This document shows positions 1 to 10,780 of a stretch of 64,000 nucleotides of DNA, piece by piece; position 1 is the stretch's first letter, and every line of letters starts with the position of its first letter. A program made the position numbers and the translations under genes. The stretch is from Microglena sp. YARC (taxonomy: Eukaryota > Chlorophyta > Chlorophyceae > Chlamydomonadales > Chlamydomonadaceae). The stretch spans positions 54,263,182 to 54,327,181 of the forward strand of contig CM039464.1 in the NCBI GenBank assembly GCA_022414725.1, written 5' to 3'. The notes beneath the pieces are model-generated. The model saw nothing but the letters and a program-made list of their open reading frames with translations. It was not told where the DNA came from and did not search any database.

Positions 1-32
1 GCAGAAAAGGTGGACTATATGCATCGTTCTCT

Positions 33-96
33 CAATTGGATTTGGATTTGAATTTAATTTGAATTTGAATTTGAATTTTATTTTAATTTGAATTTG
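33..96. repeat. GAATTT-type hexanucleotide repeat
   Basis: Imperfect tandem run of GGATTT/GAATTT units at the window edge. A related GAAATT run occurs near 16,840. It is simple sequence with no coding potential seen. Confidence 0.8.
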
Positions 97-196
97 TGTT
101 ATATCTATTTACACTCAATACAACTTGCAGATGATGTCGGCGGAACTGTAAAATGAAACATAATGGTCGTTCTTGCCTCCAGGCGGATTTTTAATA

Positions 197-315
197 CAGT
201 CGGCGGAACATGGTCTGGAGCGGAATCGCGATTGTACACCACCGCCCTGTGGTCGCTACAACACATTCCGGTATGGCCGTACAAAAGACGTTTCATTTAA
301 GTGTTCCGTCGAGTG
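197..315. mobile_element. Short family 1 MITE-like element
   Basis: A 119-base stretch starts with CAGTCGGCGGAAC and ends with GTTCCGTCGAGTG, flanked on both sides by TA (195-196 and 316-317). These ends match the terminal inverted repeats of the complete transposon at 40,323-43,763. The interior shares a GGTCTGGAGCGGAAT module with the repeats at 38,990 and 56,900. Just upstream (134-163) lies a second, degenerate left end. It is probably a non-autonomous derivative or a nested pair of them. Confidence 0.6.
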
Positions 316-339
316 TAGATGTATGTCACAATGACACGT

Positions 340-963
340 TTACTCGCACTTTGATCCTTTGTTGCCTTCAATATTATTGCTCTTCCAATAGTAACGTTCC
401 CAGTCCATGTTACGTCGCTTGTTTGCATCGGTCAGGTCTCTGAGAATTGAAATGATGTATATAATTGTTACAACTGCGATGATGATAATGGCCAATTTCT
501 TCTTCAGTTTTCCGGAAGTGTGTATCCTGTAAACCAATGCCGCGATGGCGATGATCATGCATGTCTTGATCACTATGTATTTCTTCACATTGTATAGATT
601 GCGTGTATACTCGAGTTGCAATTCCTCTTGACGCATTCTGTAGACATCGACTTTTGCAGTCTTGTTTCCCTTATCCAAACGCGATGCTTCTTTGTCTAGC
701 GTCAGATGAAAGTGTCGGTTCGTGTTCCAGCTCTCATTCATTTGCGCGACCAAGTCCGTGTTCTTGTGGTACAACAGGTTGGAAACGGCATTGTTTGTCT
801 TGAATGCACGTTGTGTCGCTTGCTTGTTCACGTGGTCATAGTACTTGTTCGTATTAACTAAATTCTTCTGTATTTCCTCGGTATTGTTTCCTTGGATGCG
901 ACGTGCGGTGTCGAACGCGCGTTTGTTGATCAAATTGACGTCGATGTCGTTGATTTTCTCCAT
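340..963 (-). CDS. Virion-type membrane protein, coiled coil plus two TM segments
   Basis: This is a 207-residue intact frame. The N-terminal ~120 residues are polar and helix-prone (MEKINDIDVNLINKRAFDTA onward) with charged heptad-like stretches. Two hydrophobic segments follow at about residues 130-147 and 157-173, then a basic tail containing RRNMDWERYYW. This N-terminal helical domain with a C-terminal double membrane anchor is common among small conserved membrane proteins of large algal and mimivirus-like viruses, where they sit in the inner virion membrane. I recognise the style, not a named family. AAAATTAA lies about 50 bases upstream of the ATG on the minus strand, close to the AAAATTGA motif seen before other genes here. 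The function is unknown. Confidence 0.6.
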   Translation of the reverse strand: MEKINDIDVNLINKRAFDTARRIQGNNTEEIQKNLVNTNKYYDHVNKQATQRAFKTNNAVSNLLYHKNTDLVAQMNESWNTNRHFHLTLDKEASRLDKGNKTAKVDVYRMRQEELQLEYTRNLYNVKKYIVIKTCMIIAIAALVYRIHTSGKLKKKLAIIIIAVVTIIYIISILRDLTDANKRRNMDWERYYWKSNNIEGNKGSKCE

Positions 964-1039
964 TTGGTTTTGTATGAGGATATGAAATAATGTGGTCTCA
1001 TACAGTTGTTTTCATTTAATTTTGGGACCTTATTATTTT

Positions 1040-2723
1040 GTAGAGTCTGAGAAAGGTTTGCGCGATGCATTCAGGCAGATACATACAGTTTTTACATATT
1101 TGGTTGTCATCGAACTTATGAATTCCTTACTACACATCGGGTGTCCGGGGGACATGTACAAAGAAGAAGTATCATTGGGGTCAACTATCGGTCCGGGTTA
1201 CAGAGATCCACATCTCTGTCCTTTACGAACTAATGGGATTTTTTGTTCGAACTGCGTTCAGGAAGATGCCCCCCCCCCAATGTCTCTGTCACAGGTGAAT
1301 TGACAATTCTTGCAAAGTGTATGTACTTATTCAAGCAAACATGTCGACTTGTGTACTTCTCAAGCACATGCAAGAACAACACTGTTCCATACTCTGCACA
1401 CAATTTATTGTCTGGTCCCTGAACTATTTCTTGTCTTGGCAACTGTTGCAACCTTCTCAAAAAATTATTACCATTACTCGGGTGTCCACTTCCCGATGAC
1501 TGTATCGAACACAAACATGCACTGGGGGAGCGTCGCGCCGCCGCCTGAGGATGCGGAAAACAGGGAACGCATGATCAGACTGTCACGCATGGAGCGCACG
1601 CCAGCGAATGCGTCCGGAGAGCGCGATAGACTCGCAGAGACCTCTTCACGGTAAAGTTCGTACACATCGGGCATGTGTGTCGCACGCACATAGAACAGAT
1701 GTCGCACAGCTTCGGGCTCGAGCCTCGCTGAGGCATACTCTGTCTCTTCAGGCTGAAGGGGGTCGTCAGACCGGTGTCCGCATCTTCATCTTCATCGTCG
1801 TCCGCAATAATGGCGCATCATCGTCAGCAATAATGGCGGCATCATCGTCCAGCAATAATGGCGGCATCATCGTCAGCAATAATGTTGTTGTCATCAAAGA
1901 TGAGCGGCATGAGTGCGTCCTTTTGCGTCGCTACTTTGTTGTTGTGTCTTGCGACGATGTGTGTGACGGTTGTCGACGACATCGTGTTGTCTGTCGGTGA
2001 GACGAATAGGGATCTATAGAGCCCTACGATATTGGTGTGCCATGCAGACAAGATAATTTCGACGTCGCCGCTGACTGCCCCTACGAGATTGTTATTGCAA
2101 CGTTCGAATTCTGCGTACCACGTATGGAGAAGTTCCGTTCTCTGCGTCGCGTTCATCATGCATTGTTGTTGTCCCGAAGGTCCGTGGTGTCCTACACCAA
2201 CAGGTTCCCGTGCCACACTAGGACGTCTGTCGCACAGAAGACGCGGTGCGTTTGTTCTTTCGTGATATTGGTGGGATACACCTCGTCCAGTAAGTGGTCT
2301 TCCATCTCCCCCTCGATGAGTGTGTCATCGTCGAACATGTCTGCGGGGGCAAAGAGGCCGGATGCAGCAATGCAGCTGTCCACACACCTATTTATCAACA
2401 CGATAGAACCGCTCCTGCTAGAACCGATTGCGCGAGTTATGAGTAATAGGAACTGACGAGGTTGGTGATGTCGTCCTATAGCGTTGTATTTAGCGCGAAA
2501 CATCATGTTGTGGGTGCTGGCTGTGGCGGGATTGTTTTTTTGATCCATGTGGCGGTAATGTCCGGTTGAAGTACATGGAGTTGCCGAATTTGGGAGGACC
2601 CTCCATCATCTTCAGGTTGTACCGGGAGAACAGGTACCGACGTATAGCTCGGCGCTCATCCGGGCTGTTCACAGGGGTGCATGAAAAACTAGGTTTGAAA
2701 ACACCTACGGTTGAAGTTGCCAT
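1040..2723 (-). pseudogene. Broken Cys-rich viral gene (unidentified)
   Basis: Four consecutive minus-strand frames run head to tail: 2,490-2,723 (starts MATSTVGVFKPSF), 2,192-2,548, 1,842-2,216 and 1,474-1,707. They look like one gene broken by frameshifts. The 3' part, read in mixed frames, carries several C-x2-C pairs (CDICSMC, CPMC, CKNC twice), suggesting a zinc-binding C-terminal region. A run of ten C residues near 1,270 and short tandem copies of an AATAATGGCGGCATCATC unit (1,805-1,885) are obvious slippage points. I cannot assign a family; a zinc-finger transcription factor is one possibility. It may be truly decayed, or intact apart from homopolymer errors. Confidence 0.4.
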
Positions 2724-2782
2724 GTTTCCATTGTATGGACAAAGTACAAATCAGCTTTACACTAATACAACTTATCCCTTAT

Positions 2783-2816
2783 AATGGGCGTTCCTTCCTC
2801 CCGGCGGATTTTTTGG
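2783..2816. repeat. Copy of the dispersed GGGCGTTCC module
   Basis: The sequence ATGGGCGTTCCTTCCTCC followed by GGCGGATTTTT recurs in diverged form near 150-190, 38,987-39,060, 56,868-56,965 and, inverted, 50,395-50,437. Longer copies continue with GGAACATGGTCTGGAGCGG. It is a short dispersed repeat; its ends and mobility are unresolved. Confidence 0.5.
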
Positions 2817-2943
2817 TCACTCTCATACGATTTCAGCATGACACACGCTTCGGAAAACGAGTTCAAGGTTGACGATGACTCGAAAGCACTCGTTTTCAAT
2901 AGAAGGATTTTTAAAAATTGTGGTGCGAATGTAAAATCACGCA

Positions 2944-3551
2944 TTATATGCCCCCGCTGGCCCATGTAGGTCCATTTTTGTCATACAAAACGACATTATT
3001 GTCCGATTGCATCACATAATATATTTGGGTTCCCTTCCTCCAAGTGGAAGACGACCGGTTTCCGGTTGCAATGGTATGGTCCTCGTAGGCTGTGCCTGAG
3101 CCTGCATGTGCGCACTTGTGCCATGCTTGCATTGCTTTATTCCCAGTGCAATTGGTTTCTGCTGAGCGAGGCGGCCTTGAAATTGGCGACGTCTCCCTTT
3201 GTCATACATTATCCCGTCAATGCAGACCTTGGCCTCCAAGGCCTTCTGTTTACGTTCGATTGCGACGATGTGGGAATTCATGTCGTTAGATCTTGTGTTT
3301 GACCGTCGCTAAACCGTCTTTCAACATCGTATTAATCTTTTCATCAGACTGCTTTCCTTTTTCAGAGAACATGAATGCATGGTGTCCGCTTGTTGAGAGC
3401 GTTTGAACTCGGCATTCGACCGCAATACGAGATCTCCCAACTCGTCTTCATGTGTGCTGATCTCTCTTCGCAGGGAAATGTGCGAGGCGATGAGAAAGCC
3501 GGCGACGACCATGACCAGAAAAATAGATATAAATGCTACTAAGGATTCCAT
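2944..3551 (-). CDS. Membrane-anchored bulb-lectin-like protein (frameshifted)
   Basis: Three minus-strand frames join into one protein of roughly 200 residues. The first (from 3,551, MESLVAFISIFLVMVV) gives a single N-terminal membrane segment and a polar stretch with a DELGDLVLRSNAEF motif. The second (3,281 downwards) gives a Lys-rich helical stretch ending in CIDGIMYDKG. The third (3,132-2,944) carries YVMQSDNNVVLYD and then PTWASGG, the repeat signature of mannose-binding bulb-type lectins (LVMQSDGNLVLYD...WAS). At least two frame changes separate the pieces. If real, it would be a surface or virion sugar-binding protein. The lectin call rests on one repeat unit, so it is moderate. Confidence 0.5.
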
Positions 3552-3704
3552 CTGTCAAAATTTTATACAGTTACATTTCATAATTTTTGGGGGGTCAAGT
3601 CAAGTCAAGGATGCTTGTTACAGTAATAAACTTGGACTGACGGTCGATTGTTGTACACATGTTACACATTGCTGCAAAGTTTGAGGCAGGATCACCCATT
3701 CTGT

Positions 3705-3766
3705 GTCCCACTTTATTTGAGATCAACTGTACACAAAGACGTTTCATTTGTATGTTCATTCGAGTG
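3705..3766. repeat. Abutting right ends of family 2 and family 1 elements
   Basis: GTCCCACTTTATTTGAGATC...ACTG (3,705-3,729) is a family 2 right end followed by TA. Immediately after, GTTTCATTTG...CGAGTG (3,741-3,766) is a family 1 right end, also followed by TA. Upstream (3,628-3,690) is a segment repeated at 58,283-58,345. It is a cluster of transposon scraps between the lectin-like gene and the polymerase. Confidence 0.55.
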
Positions 3767-3798
3767 TAATTCAAGACAATCGACGACATTCGCCATTT

Positions 3799-3822
3799 TT
3801 CATTTAACTGTTCCGCTGACTG
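3799..3822. repeat. Solo family 1 terminal repeat
   Basis: TTCATTTAACTGTTCCGCTGACTG followed by TA is the inverted form of the family 1 left end. No partner end is seen close by. It sits about 20 bases beyond the polymerase stop. Confidence 0.5.
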
Positions 3823-3843
3823 TATTGGAACAACGGATAATAT

Positions 3844-6800
3844 TTACTGTCTGCTGGATACTGAAAAGAAGCTTGAGATCTCCCGCTGTCCATTGCATCG
3901 GTTCACGCTCCGCCGCACATCATCGGACGCAAGCACAGGCGTGAACACGAGTCTTTCAACCTCCCGTTCACGAAGCGTGTTCAGCCGCTCGCGCGCCTTG
4001 GCTACGTCGCCGTTCTTTGCATCAGCGATGTCGCTGAGAGCGCGGCGACCAGAGAGGGCCACGCGATAAGTGTACCCGGGGATCTGTTCGAGAGCGATGG
4101 CAAGCAGTTGCGTGCAAGGCTTCATCAACTGGTTCTCGATGTACATCTTCGCGTCGATGCGCACCTTCTGAGGGTTTGCCCGCACAAAGTCGACGTGCTC
4201 TATGCGCTCGCCCATGAGCGCGTTATTCTTCGTCGTCTCGACGAAAACATAGGGAATCCGGTCATTAACCTGCGGCGCAGAGCCAGGGTCGCGCTCGTAC
4301 ATACGACGGGCAAGCACGGCATGCGCGATCTGGGCAGGGAAATTGTAGTGGCTCTTCAGCGTCTTACTAATAACAAGTTCCTCCAATGGAGTGCGACCAG
4401 CAGCGAGCTCACGAAGCCTGTCACGCAAGAAGCTCACGGCCGCAGGCACGTCCCTCCGCGTCAGCACAATATCGATCACGCCACCGTACACACGCTTCAC
4501 AACCTGGGCATAGTCACGTCGCTTGAGAGCTATGCCCATGGACTTCTGCTTTGGTGCTCGTCAGGGTCGTTCTCGTAAAGAAGCCCGACATACCGCTTCT
4601 TGCTCAACAATATGAGGGGGAAGAGCGTCTTCTCGTACTCCAGGTTGTGCGGCTTCTTGAGGTGCTGATGGATCTCCCTCGAGACGTCCTGTCCAGCCCG
4701 GATGCTTGTCGCAAGGCGGTCGCGATGCGATGCATTGTCGGGTGAGGGAAAGACGACAAACAACGAGTCCGTGTCGCCGTACACGACATGCCCCTGGAAC
4801 TCCCGCTCGATGAAATTCTTTGCAAACATGATCATGGCGCGTCCAGTTGCAGTGGTGCAAGCCGCCACATCGCGAAGGTACAGAGGACTCGTGCGAGCAC
4901 CCATCTGACCGTACAAGGAGTTTGCAGTGGTCTTGTACGCGAGCTGCAACCCATCCAAAACAGCGCGCTGGAAGTTCGTGTAAGCCGGCTCTATCTTGTA
5001 ATTCTTCGCATCCTCAAGCTCGAGCTTCTTCTTCTCCCAGTCTTTTTCTTGTCCGACAAAAACAGTTTCGTTGGTAGCAGCGTCCGAAACACGCACATGC
5101 GTGGCGCGATAACGGGTTTGTTTGCGGCGTTGGAGGAGCGCCTCGAGGATGCAGGGAAGAACGCCCTTGCGCGACTGCGCGAACCGACAGACCTGGGTAC
5201 CGTGGTAGAAATCTCCACATACTCCACACCAGGAAGAGACCCGTATTTCTCCTTATCCAACACTATCGTGTCGTGCGAGATGTTCTCTGAGATCATTGAC
5301 GAAGGGTACAACGAGTTGTAATCTAGAACGGACACCGGTGTGTCAAGGTACATACCGGTCTCTGGCTCGAGCACGATTGCACCCTCGTACCCATCCTCCT
5401 CATCCACCCCCCCCCCCAAACGACTGGGGAGGGACGTAGCGTTTTGTGGGAATGACGAACCCGTCCTCGAGACACTGCTTGGACACCAACGAGAAGATCT
5501 TGACGCCCTGACCGCGCATGAAGATGTACGATAGAGGAACCCAGCAAACGTTGGCCATGCCAACGTTGTTAGCGAGGATCTCTAGTTTGGCGACCAACAG
5601 GTTGCACAGAGCGCAATCCTGGACGCAGTACCGCGCGATGATCGCGCGGTCCTCGGCACTTCCCTTCTGCAATCTGAAAATGTCCTTGGGGAGACGTCGT
5701 CCTTGGCCTCGCCCGTGAAATGTCGAGCAACGGCGTCGAGCTTGTAAGAGTCCAGTCGGTGGTCGCGTTGCACTATCTTCATGAGGTCTATGAGCACGCG
5801 TCCAGGAGCATCAATGTACTTGAGGACGTTGTCACCCAAGGCAGAAGAAGACATCTCACGAACGACCAGCTTGCCTGGTGCGTGGGAGAGACGCGTGAGA
5901 CTATCGCATATGCGTTCGTCCACGTCTAGTGCCGTGGCGCGCTCGTGCAGGTACGAGAAGTCGAAGCCGAAGATGTTGTATCCTGTCAGAATGTCAGGGT
6001 CCAGGTCCTTGCCAACGTAGTCGGCCCACGCGCAAATGAGATCCGCCTCAGACTCAAAGGTGTGCACAACTGTCTTGTTGGTATCGTCCTCGTCGCCCAG
6101 TTCCTCGGTGCAAGAGCCGAGGACAAATATCGCTCGCGAGGACGCATGTTGCTGACCGTAGACATGCGCGGTCACGCCGATCTGGATGATGGAGTCACCC
6201 TTGAGCGGATGCGCATGCATGTAGGCCTTGTTCAGAACGGACAAGAGCTTCTCCACGCGATTGGTAGAGCCGTTCAGCTTTTGACTTTGTTTAAGAATAG
6301 CGTACATGTCGTCTGCGACGTGATTGAAGGTAGGGAGCATGCGCACGCGGTCTCTGTTAGACGACGAGGTGTGTGAGAACGCGAGTGCGTGCGCAAGACC
6401 CTCAGAACCCTGGTTGAAGAACGCGTCATCCATGGCAGCCATCAACACCTTCTTGACGTCGTACTCGCTACCGGACTGCTTCAGAGGCAACTTGCCGCCT
6501 ACTTCCCACAGGTTGTCCACGTCGAGCGCGAGACGACGGTAGTCCTTGATAGGGACAGGAAAGTCGCCGTGCAAGGAGTCGCACTCGAGATCAAAGCTGG
6601 CGATCACCAACGGAGCCATGTCCTCGTTTGAGGTCGAAACAGATGGACGTATACCGATCTCCAGTGATGGACCTCGATGGCTTCTTTGAGGCAGCTGGAT
6701 GTGCGCATGCAGTCGGGTGCTTAAGGGTTCACGATTTTTGGATCCTCGTCTTGCAAGCTTTTCTGCGTCCACGTCCACCCACCCGGCGGGTTGGATTTGG

Positions 6801-7375
6801 TGTTCGTGGAAGAAGCGTAGGATGGGGTCCACGTTGGATTCGAAGAGCTCGAGTGGGCGCAAGCCATGCGGAACGTTCCCGGTATCTATCTTCTTTTGGA
6901 TAGAGCTCGCAAGCACACGCATGCCTCGAAGTGATCTGAAGGTGAGCATGGCGAACGGTTCCTTTTGATGGTTGTTAAACCCCCAGAAGTTCATGCGATG
7001 CACAAGCTCCACATCTTCAATGCGCACGTACGAGCCGGCTATCTCGTAGAGCCATTGGCGGAGTGTTGAGAACGAGCCTGCTCTGCTCCTCAAGTAGAAC
7101 CTTGGCTGCGCTCCATCGATCTCCGCGTGCACAGATCGACCACACTTGGACACACCGAACATGTGGATGCGGTACCGAGAAGTGTCACGACTTCTTTGGG
7201 GTCTCGAGCCGTCCTCGTCAGCAGAGTCGTCGCTATCGTCGTCCTCATTGCAATCCTCGACATCCTCTGCGTACCACGTGAGACACTGTGCGGAGATTGA
7301 TGACGGTGTCGCCCCATCGCCATCCGAGACATTGCTGTCGATGGCAGATGCAATGAGACGGTCACGTGTATTCAT
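3844..7375 (-). CDS. polB: Family B DNA polymerase, frameshifted
   Basis: This is the replicative DNA polymerase of a giant virus. Exonuclease motifs are present: FDLE (about 6,590), [14 protein letters not shown] (about 5,960) and YCVQD (about 5,625). Polymerase motif A is DYNSLYPS (about 5,310), motif B is KTTANSLYG (about 4,915) and motif C is YGDTDS (about 4,775). A thumb region ends at 3,844. The start is the ATG at 7,375. The frame changes at four points: near 5,688, in a run of eleven C at about 5,407-5,417, near 5,199 and near 4,546. Each fits a single-base gain or loss in a C/G run, so the gene may be intact in the organism. The total (~1,170 residues) is normal for phycodna/mimivirus-like polymerases. 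An acidic insert lies near residues 35-60. Confidence 0.93.
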
Positions 7376-7435
7376 GTGTGAGAGTAATAACTTAACCCAT
7401 CAAGAGCTTTACATTCCTTTCTCGAGAATCCCTTG

Positions 7436-7446
7436 TAAAAAATTGT
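7436..7446 (+). promoter_or_regulatory. AAAATTG-type promoter-like motif
   Basis: AAAAAATTGTGG lies about 50 bases before the ATG at 7,492. It resembles the mimivirus early promoter AAAATTGA with one terminal mismatch. It is an inference from position and similarity only. Confidence 0.35.
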
Positions 7447-7491
7447 GGACAACATTGTAAAGTGATTGTCTGTCTGTCTGTGATTGTAATG

Positions 7492-8013
7492 TATTTCGAT
7501 TTTCCAGTGATACTTCCGCCCAACGAGATCGTAGACGGAGATGTTGTGGAGTACATCGCAGCGAACCCCGTTGACCGAAGGATGAGTTTTTCAGGGTCGG
7601 CACTCCCTTATGCGGACGCGCGGCAGGCATTCTATGGCACACCAAATAGAGGGAAAGTCCACCGAAACTCCAAAAGCAACAAGTACGAACTTCGTTTTGC
7701 AGCCCCCCCGTCTTCGTACTACGCAAACCTCAAAGGAGATCTCGTGCCCCCTACATTGTACATATGGTGGCGATCACAAGGTAAGTTGAGACGGGGGTCA
7801 TTGCGTTTAGCAGAACCTGTTCCGTTCCGCTCAATCTCTATGCCACGGAGGCCATCTGGTAACCACCGCACCGTCGCAACATACGACGTGCCCTATCCGT
7901 TTATGCGTTCCCAGGAAGAGATTCTGATCGCATCTGCGTACCCCTCATACAATGCCGAGAATATGGAAGCAAAGGAACCACCCAATTTCTGGGGCACGCG
8001 TCCACCGGTGTAG
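7492..8013 (+). CDS. Conserved giant-virus protein of unknown function
   Basis: Intact frame of 173 residues from the ATG at 7,492; an upstream in-frame start at 7,462 is less likely because YFDFPVILPPNEI looks like the true N-terminus. Recognisable stretches are FSGSALPYADARQAFYGTP, VPPTLYIWW and EPVPFRSI. I recall this type of protein as conserved in algal and mimivirus-like viruses but know no function. No membrane segment or catalytic motif is evident. It is divergently oriented to the polymerase, with a ~115-base intergenic region that must hold both promoters. It is one of the few fully open short viral genes in this half of the window. Confidence 0.6.
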   Translation, partial: YFDFPVILPPNEIVDGDVVEYIAANPVDRRMSFSGSALPYADARQAFYGTPNRGKVHRNSKSNKYELRFAAPPSSYYANLKGDLVPPTLYIWWRSQGKLRRGSLRLAEPVPFRSISMPRRPSGNHRTVATYDVPYPFMRSQEEILIASAYPSYNAENMEAKEPPNFWGTRPPV

Positions 8014-8093
8014 AAAGATCACAAGCTTGCTCTTTTACAATGAAATCTCCGACGTACAAAACATGGTGACTCAGAATTGAAATTCAACTTCCA

Positions 8094-8224
8094 TTTTGCA
8101 GGGATGCGTGTTGTTGATGGGCTACAAAAAAACATGATGGTGTTCCACTGCAATGTGGGTTGCTACACCATAAGGTGTACCGTACACTCCAGAAAGCGGT
8201 TTCAATTTAGTATTCCGTCGAGTG
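8094..8224. repeat. Family 1 right-end fragment
   Basis: It begins TTTTGCAGGGATGCGTG and ends ATTCCGTCGAGTG before TA. It is nearly identical to 43,631-43,763, the right end of the transposase-Fanzor element, and similar to the right half of the MITEs at 27,907 and 58,440. It is a decayed solo end lying between two viral genes. Confidence 0.65.
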
Positions 8225-8268
8225 TAAAAAAGAAAATATCTGCAATTTGTTTATTCAAAATGGAAACA

Positions 8269-10424
8269 TCAGCTGGGACGCAATCTAAATTCCATGTTCT
8301 TGCACATTGCTCCGACATGGTCTGACTTGTCACAGTTTTTCTTGCCAAACTTCTTCGCCACACACGCCCTCTCAACCGAACTCCTCCCGCACACATGCGT
8401 CCATAGTACAGACCGTGTCTGCTCGCTCCTGAACACCCGATGGATGGCCTGATTGTCATTATTCACATCGTTGTCCACCGTAAGCATGATGATGTTGTTC
8501 GCCGCCTGAAGGTTCAGGCCCTTGGCGTACGTCCGGCTGAGGATTAGAACTCGCTCCTGGGAATCGGGGACCCTGAATTTGTCCAATGTGTAATCCTTTT
8601 CGCTGTTGCTCGTCTTCCCATTCAAGCCCAGGGCAACAACGCACTGTCCGCTGTGCTGGTGCTTCATGCGCATGCTGTTGATGAGGAAGGTCAACAATTC
8701 GAGTTCCTGAGTAAACATCGTGAAGATGACCACCTTGGTGTCGGAACTCTCCATACACATCACATCATTCAACAATCGATGGCCCGGCAATCATAGATGC
8801 CGTCACAATCAATCTTGTGCGGAGATGACTTCGCAAGCTCAAAGAAATCAAACGAATCGGTAGCTTTGGTGGACATCTTCTCCTTCATCAAGGTCAGTGT
8901 CTTGCTTGGGTCGGAAGGAGGGTTCATGAAGACAAAGTCGTAGCCCTCCTTCCTGATGAAACGGTCCGCATGAGCTATCCGACGCTTCTTGCCAGATGAA
9001 GACGACTCCTCCCCCTTCTGGTGCTCAATCAACATCCATGGCATGAAGTATATGGAGCTGTACACCTTGTTCGCACCAACCTTGGTGCGGGAGATGGAGG
9101 AATCAACGCACTTGGCCATGAATGACTGGAACTTTTCAGTGACAGGGTCCATGTCCACTAGTACCAGACTCGAGAGCAGCGGCAAAGCATCGCCGTTTTC
9201 AGCAGCCAACTTCACCTTATCCACAGACGTCCTGTACATGTCCGAGCTCTCCTCGACATCAATGGTATCTTCATTGTGTATGTACCACACAATTTCCTCA
9301 AAGACACGTTTGCCAGCAGGGGGGGGGGGGTCGCAGTCATAGGGAAAACCGCATGACCGATGTTGTTGAACCACTGGCGGGGCGTATGAATCTTGTGGAC
9401 CTCATCCACAAAGACGCAGTTGAAAGCCTTCCCACCACGCTTCTGCAAACATCGATAAAATGACATTCAGACCGGTGAATAATGGTACGTGTGCACAAGG
9501 TTTCATTGTAGTATTCCAGCATCTCCCTTATTATGTTTTCATGACTCTTATGTTCAACACACACTCCTACATTTTTGGTTGATACACAAGGGAATAATGT
9601 TAAGCATGTTCCCCAAAAGTCCGCCTGTATGTGTTTTGTATTCTCACTACGCTCGACACTGCGTTCCGAAGAACCTGCCAGATACTCTATAATGGTACCT
9701 GCCAGATACTCTATAATGGTCACGGTTCACCAACTTGCTATTATCCATGATGGAACAACACCATTAAATGTACAACACGTCCGCTTTGTGTACGGAACAA
9801 TCAATGGGTACGTACCTCCAGGAACGCAGGCTTGTTCTTGTTTGAGAACAGTTTCAGATCCATGATAGCCACCATGGGGAAATGCTTGGGGAACATCCTC
9901 GCATTCGTAATATGAGCCACGATTCCAGACGACTTGAACAGAATGGCAGCATGGTGCATCCACACATCCGTGGCTACCAAAACATCAGGGACCACGACTA
10001 CACTGCAGTTGTCTTTGTTCTCCAGATTGATGCTATCATTCCACCCCATCATGTAGGAAATTCCACAAATCGCGAGCAACGCCTTGATCGTCTTTCCAGT
10101 CCCTAGGTCGTCCAAAATCAAGCCGCCAGGAAAAACAGAAGCAGCGGGATTGTCTTGTATCTTGTAGAACCGCATCATAGACCATGCCATTCCATACACC
10201 TGGCTCACGTACAGCTTCATGTTCATGTTGACGTTATTCAACGCCTTCACAGCAGAATCAAACAGCTCCTCATTGATATCGACTTCGCCCCACACCAAGC
10301 CAACGTCTTCGCACGCGTACTTAAACGCCTCACGCACCAAGACAGCGCCGTCACGAAGCCATTCTTCCATCGGGAGGGACTTGAAGTTCCTGTGTCGATC
10401 AGCCAATATATCAGGGTCCGTCAT
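8269..10424 (-). CDS. SNF2/VV D11-type helicase with one intron
   Basis: Superfamily 2 DEAD/H helicase of the type giant viruses use in transcription or DNA handling. The start is the ATG at 10,424 (MTDPDILADRHRN). Motif I is LDDLGTGKT (about 10,100), motif II DEVH (about 9,415), motif III MTATP (about 9,335), and the C-terminal lobe ends with AIHRVFRSEQTR (motif VI, about 8,425). The coding sequence is interrupted by a 373-base GT-AG insertion (9,443-9,815). Removing it joins PAFLE to KRGGKAFN in frame. Two frameshifts follow, one in a run of twelve G (9,319-9,330) and one at a GGG near 8,780; both fit homopolymer errors. The C-terminus ends in RLRPS at 8,269. Family confidence is high; transcription-factor versus other role is not resolved. 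Confidence 0.85.
9443..9815 (-). other. Probable spliceosomal intron in the helicase gene
   Basis: Donor GTACGT directly follows the codon for E in PAFLE, and acceptor TTTGCAG directly precedes AAG for K in KRGGKAFN, so the intron is phase 0. The 373 bases contain stops in frame. Inside is a direct repeat of ACCTGCCAGATACTCTATAATGGT (9,676-9,720) and a CAGACCGGTGAATAATG segment with a partial match at 58,232. That suggests the intron was, or received, an insertion. A non-intron insertion that happens to be framed by GT and AG is the alternative. Confidence 0.65.
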
Positions 10425-10559
10425 TGTGGTAGAGTAGAAAGTAGTAAATGGATTGGAATGCGCGAGGTGTGCGCGAGGTATTCCAGTGAATGCGATATGT
10501 ATTTCAAGGAGGAATGATAATGAACGCACGACAAAGCTTTTTTGTATCCACAACAAAGC

Positions 10560-10692
10560 GGTACGCAGGTACCACCACCAAGCGGTACGTAGGTTCTCTC
10601 CACAAATCGGTTATGCGGATGTTCCACCACAAAGCTGTACGTAGGTTCTCTCCACAAATCGGTTATGCGGATGTTTTACCACAAAGCGGTAT
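10560..10692. repeat. Tandem ~55-base repeat
   Basis: Diverged units share ACCACAAAGC, GGTACGTAGGTTCTCTCC and CAAATCGGTTATGCGGATG. There are two good copies and one degenerate copy. The repeat fills the space between the helicase start and the small gene at 10,781. No coding function is seen. Confidence 0.75.
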
Positions 10693-10712
10693 TAAGGAAC
10701 ACAACCAATAAA

Positions 10713-10720
10713 AATTGAAG
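10713..10720 (+). promoter_or_regulatory. AAAATTGA early-promoter-like motif
   Basis: An exact AAAATTGA within AATAAAAATTGAAG, about 65 bases before the ATG at 10,781. The same octamer at similar spacing precedes the histone H3 gene and the Pro/Ala-rich gene. Confidence 0.5.
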
Positions 10721-10780
10721 CGAGTTTCAGTTCTCAGATCTCCACATACACTTTCAACATACTTGCATATTCACAACGCC

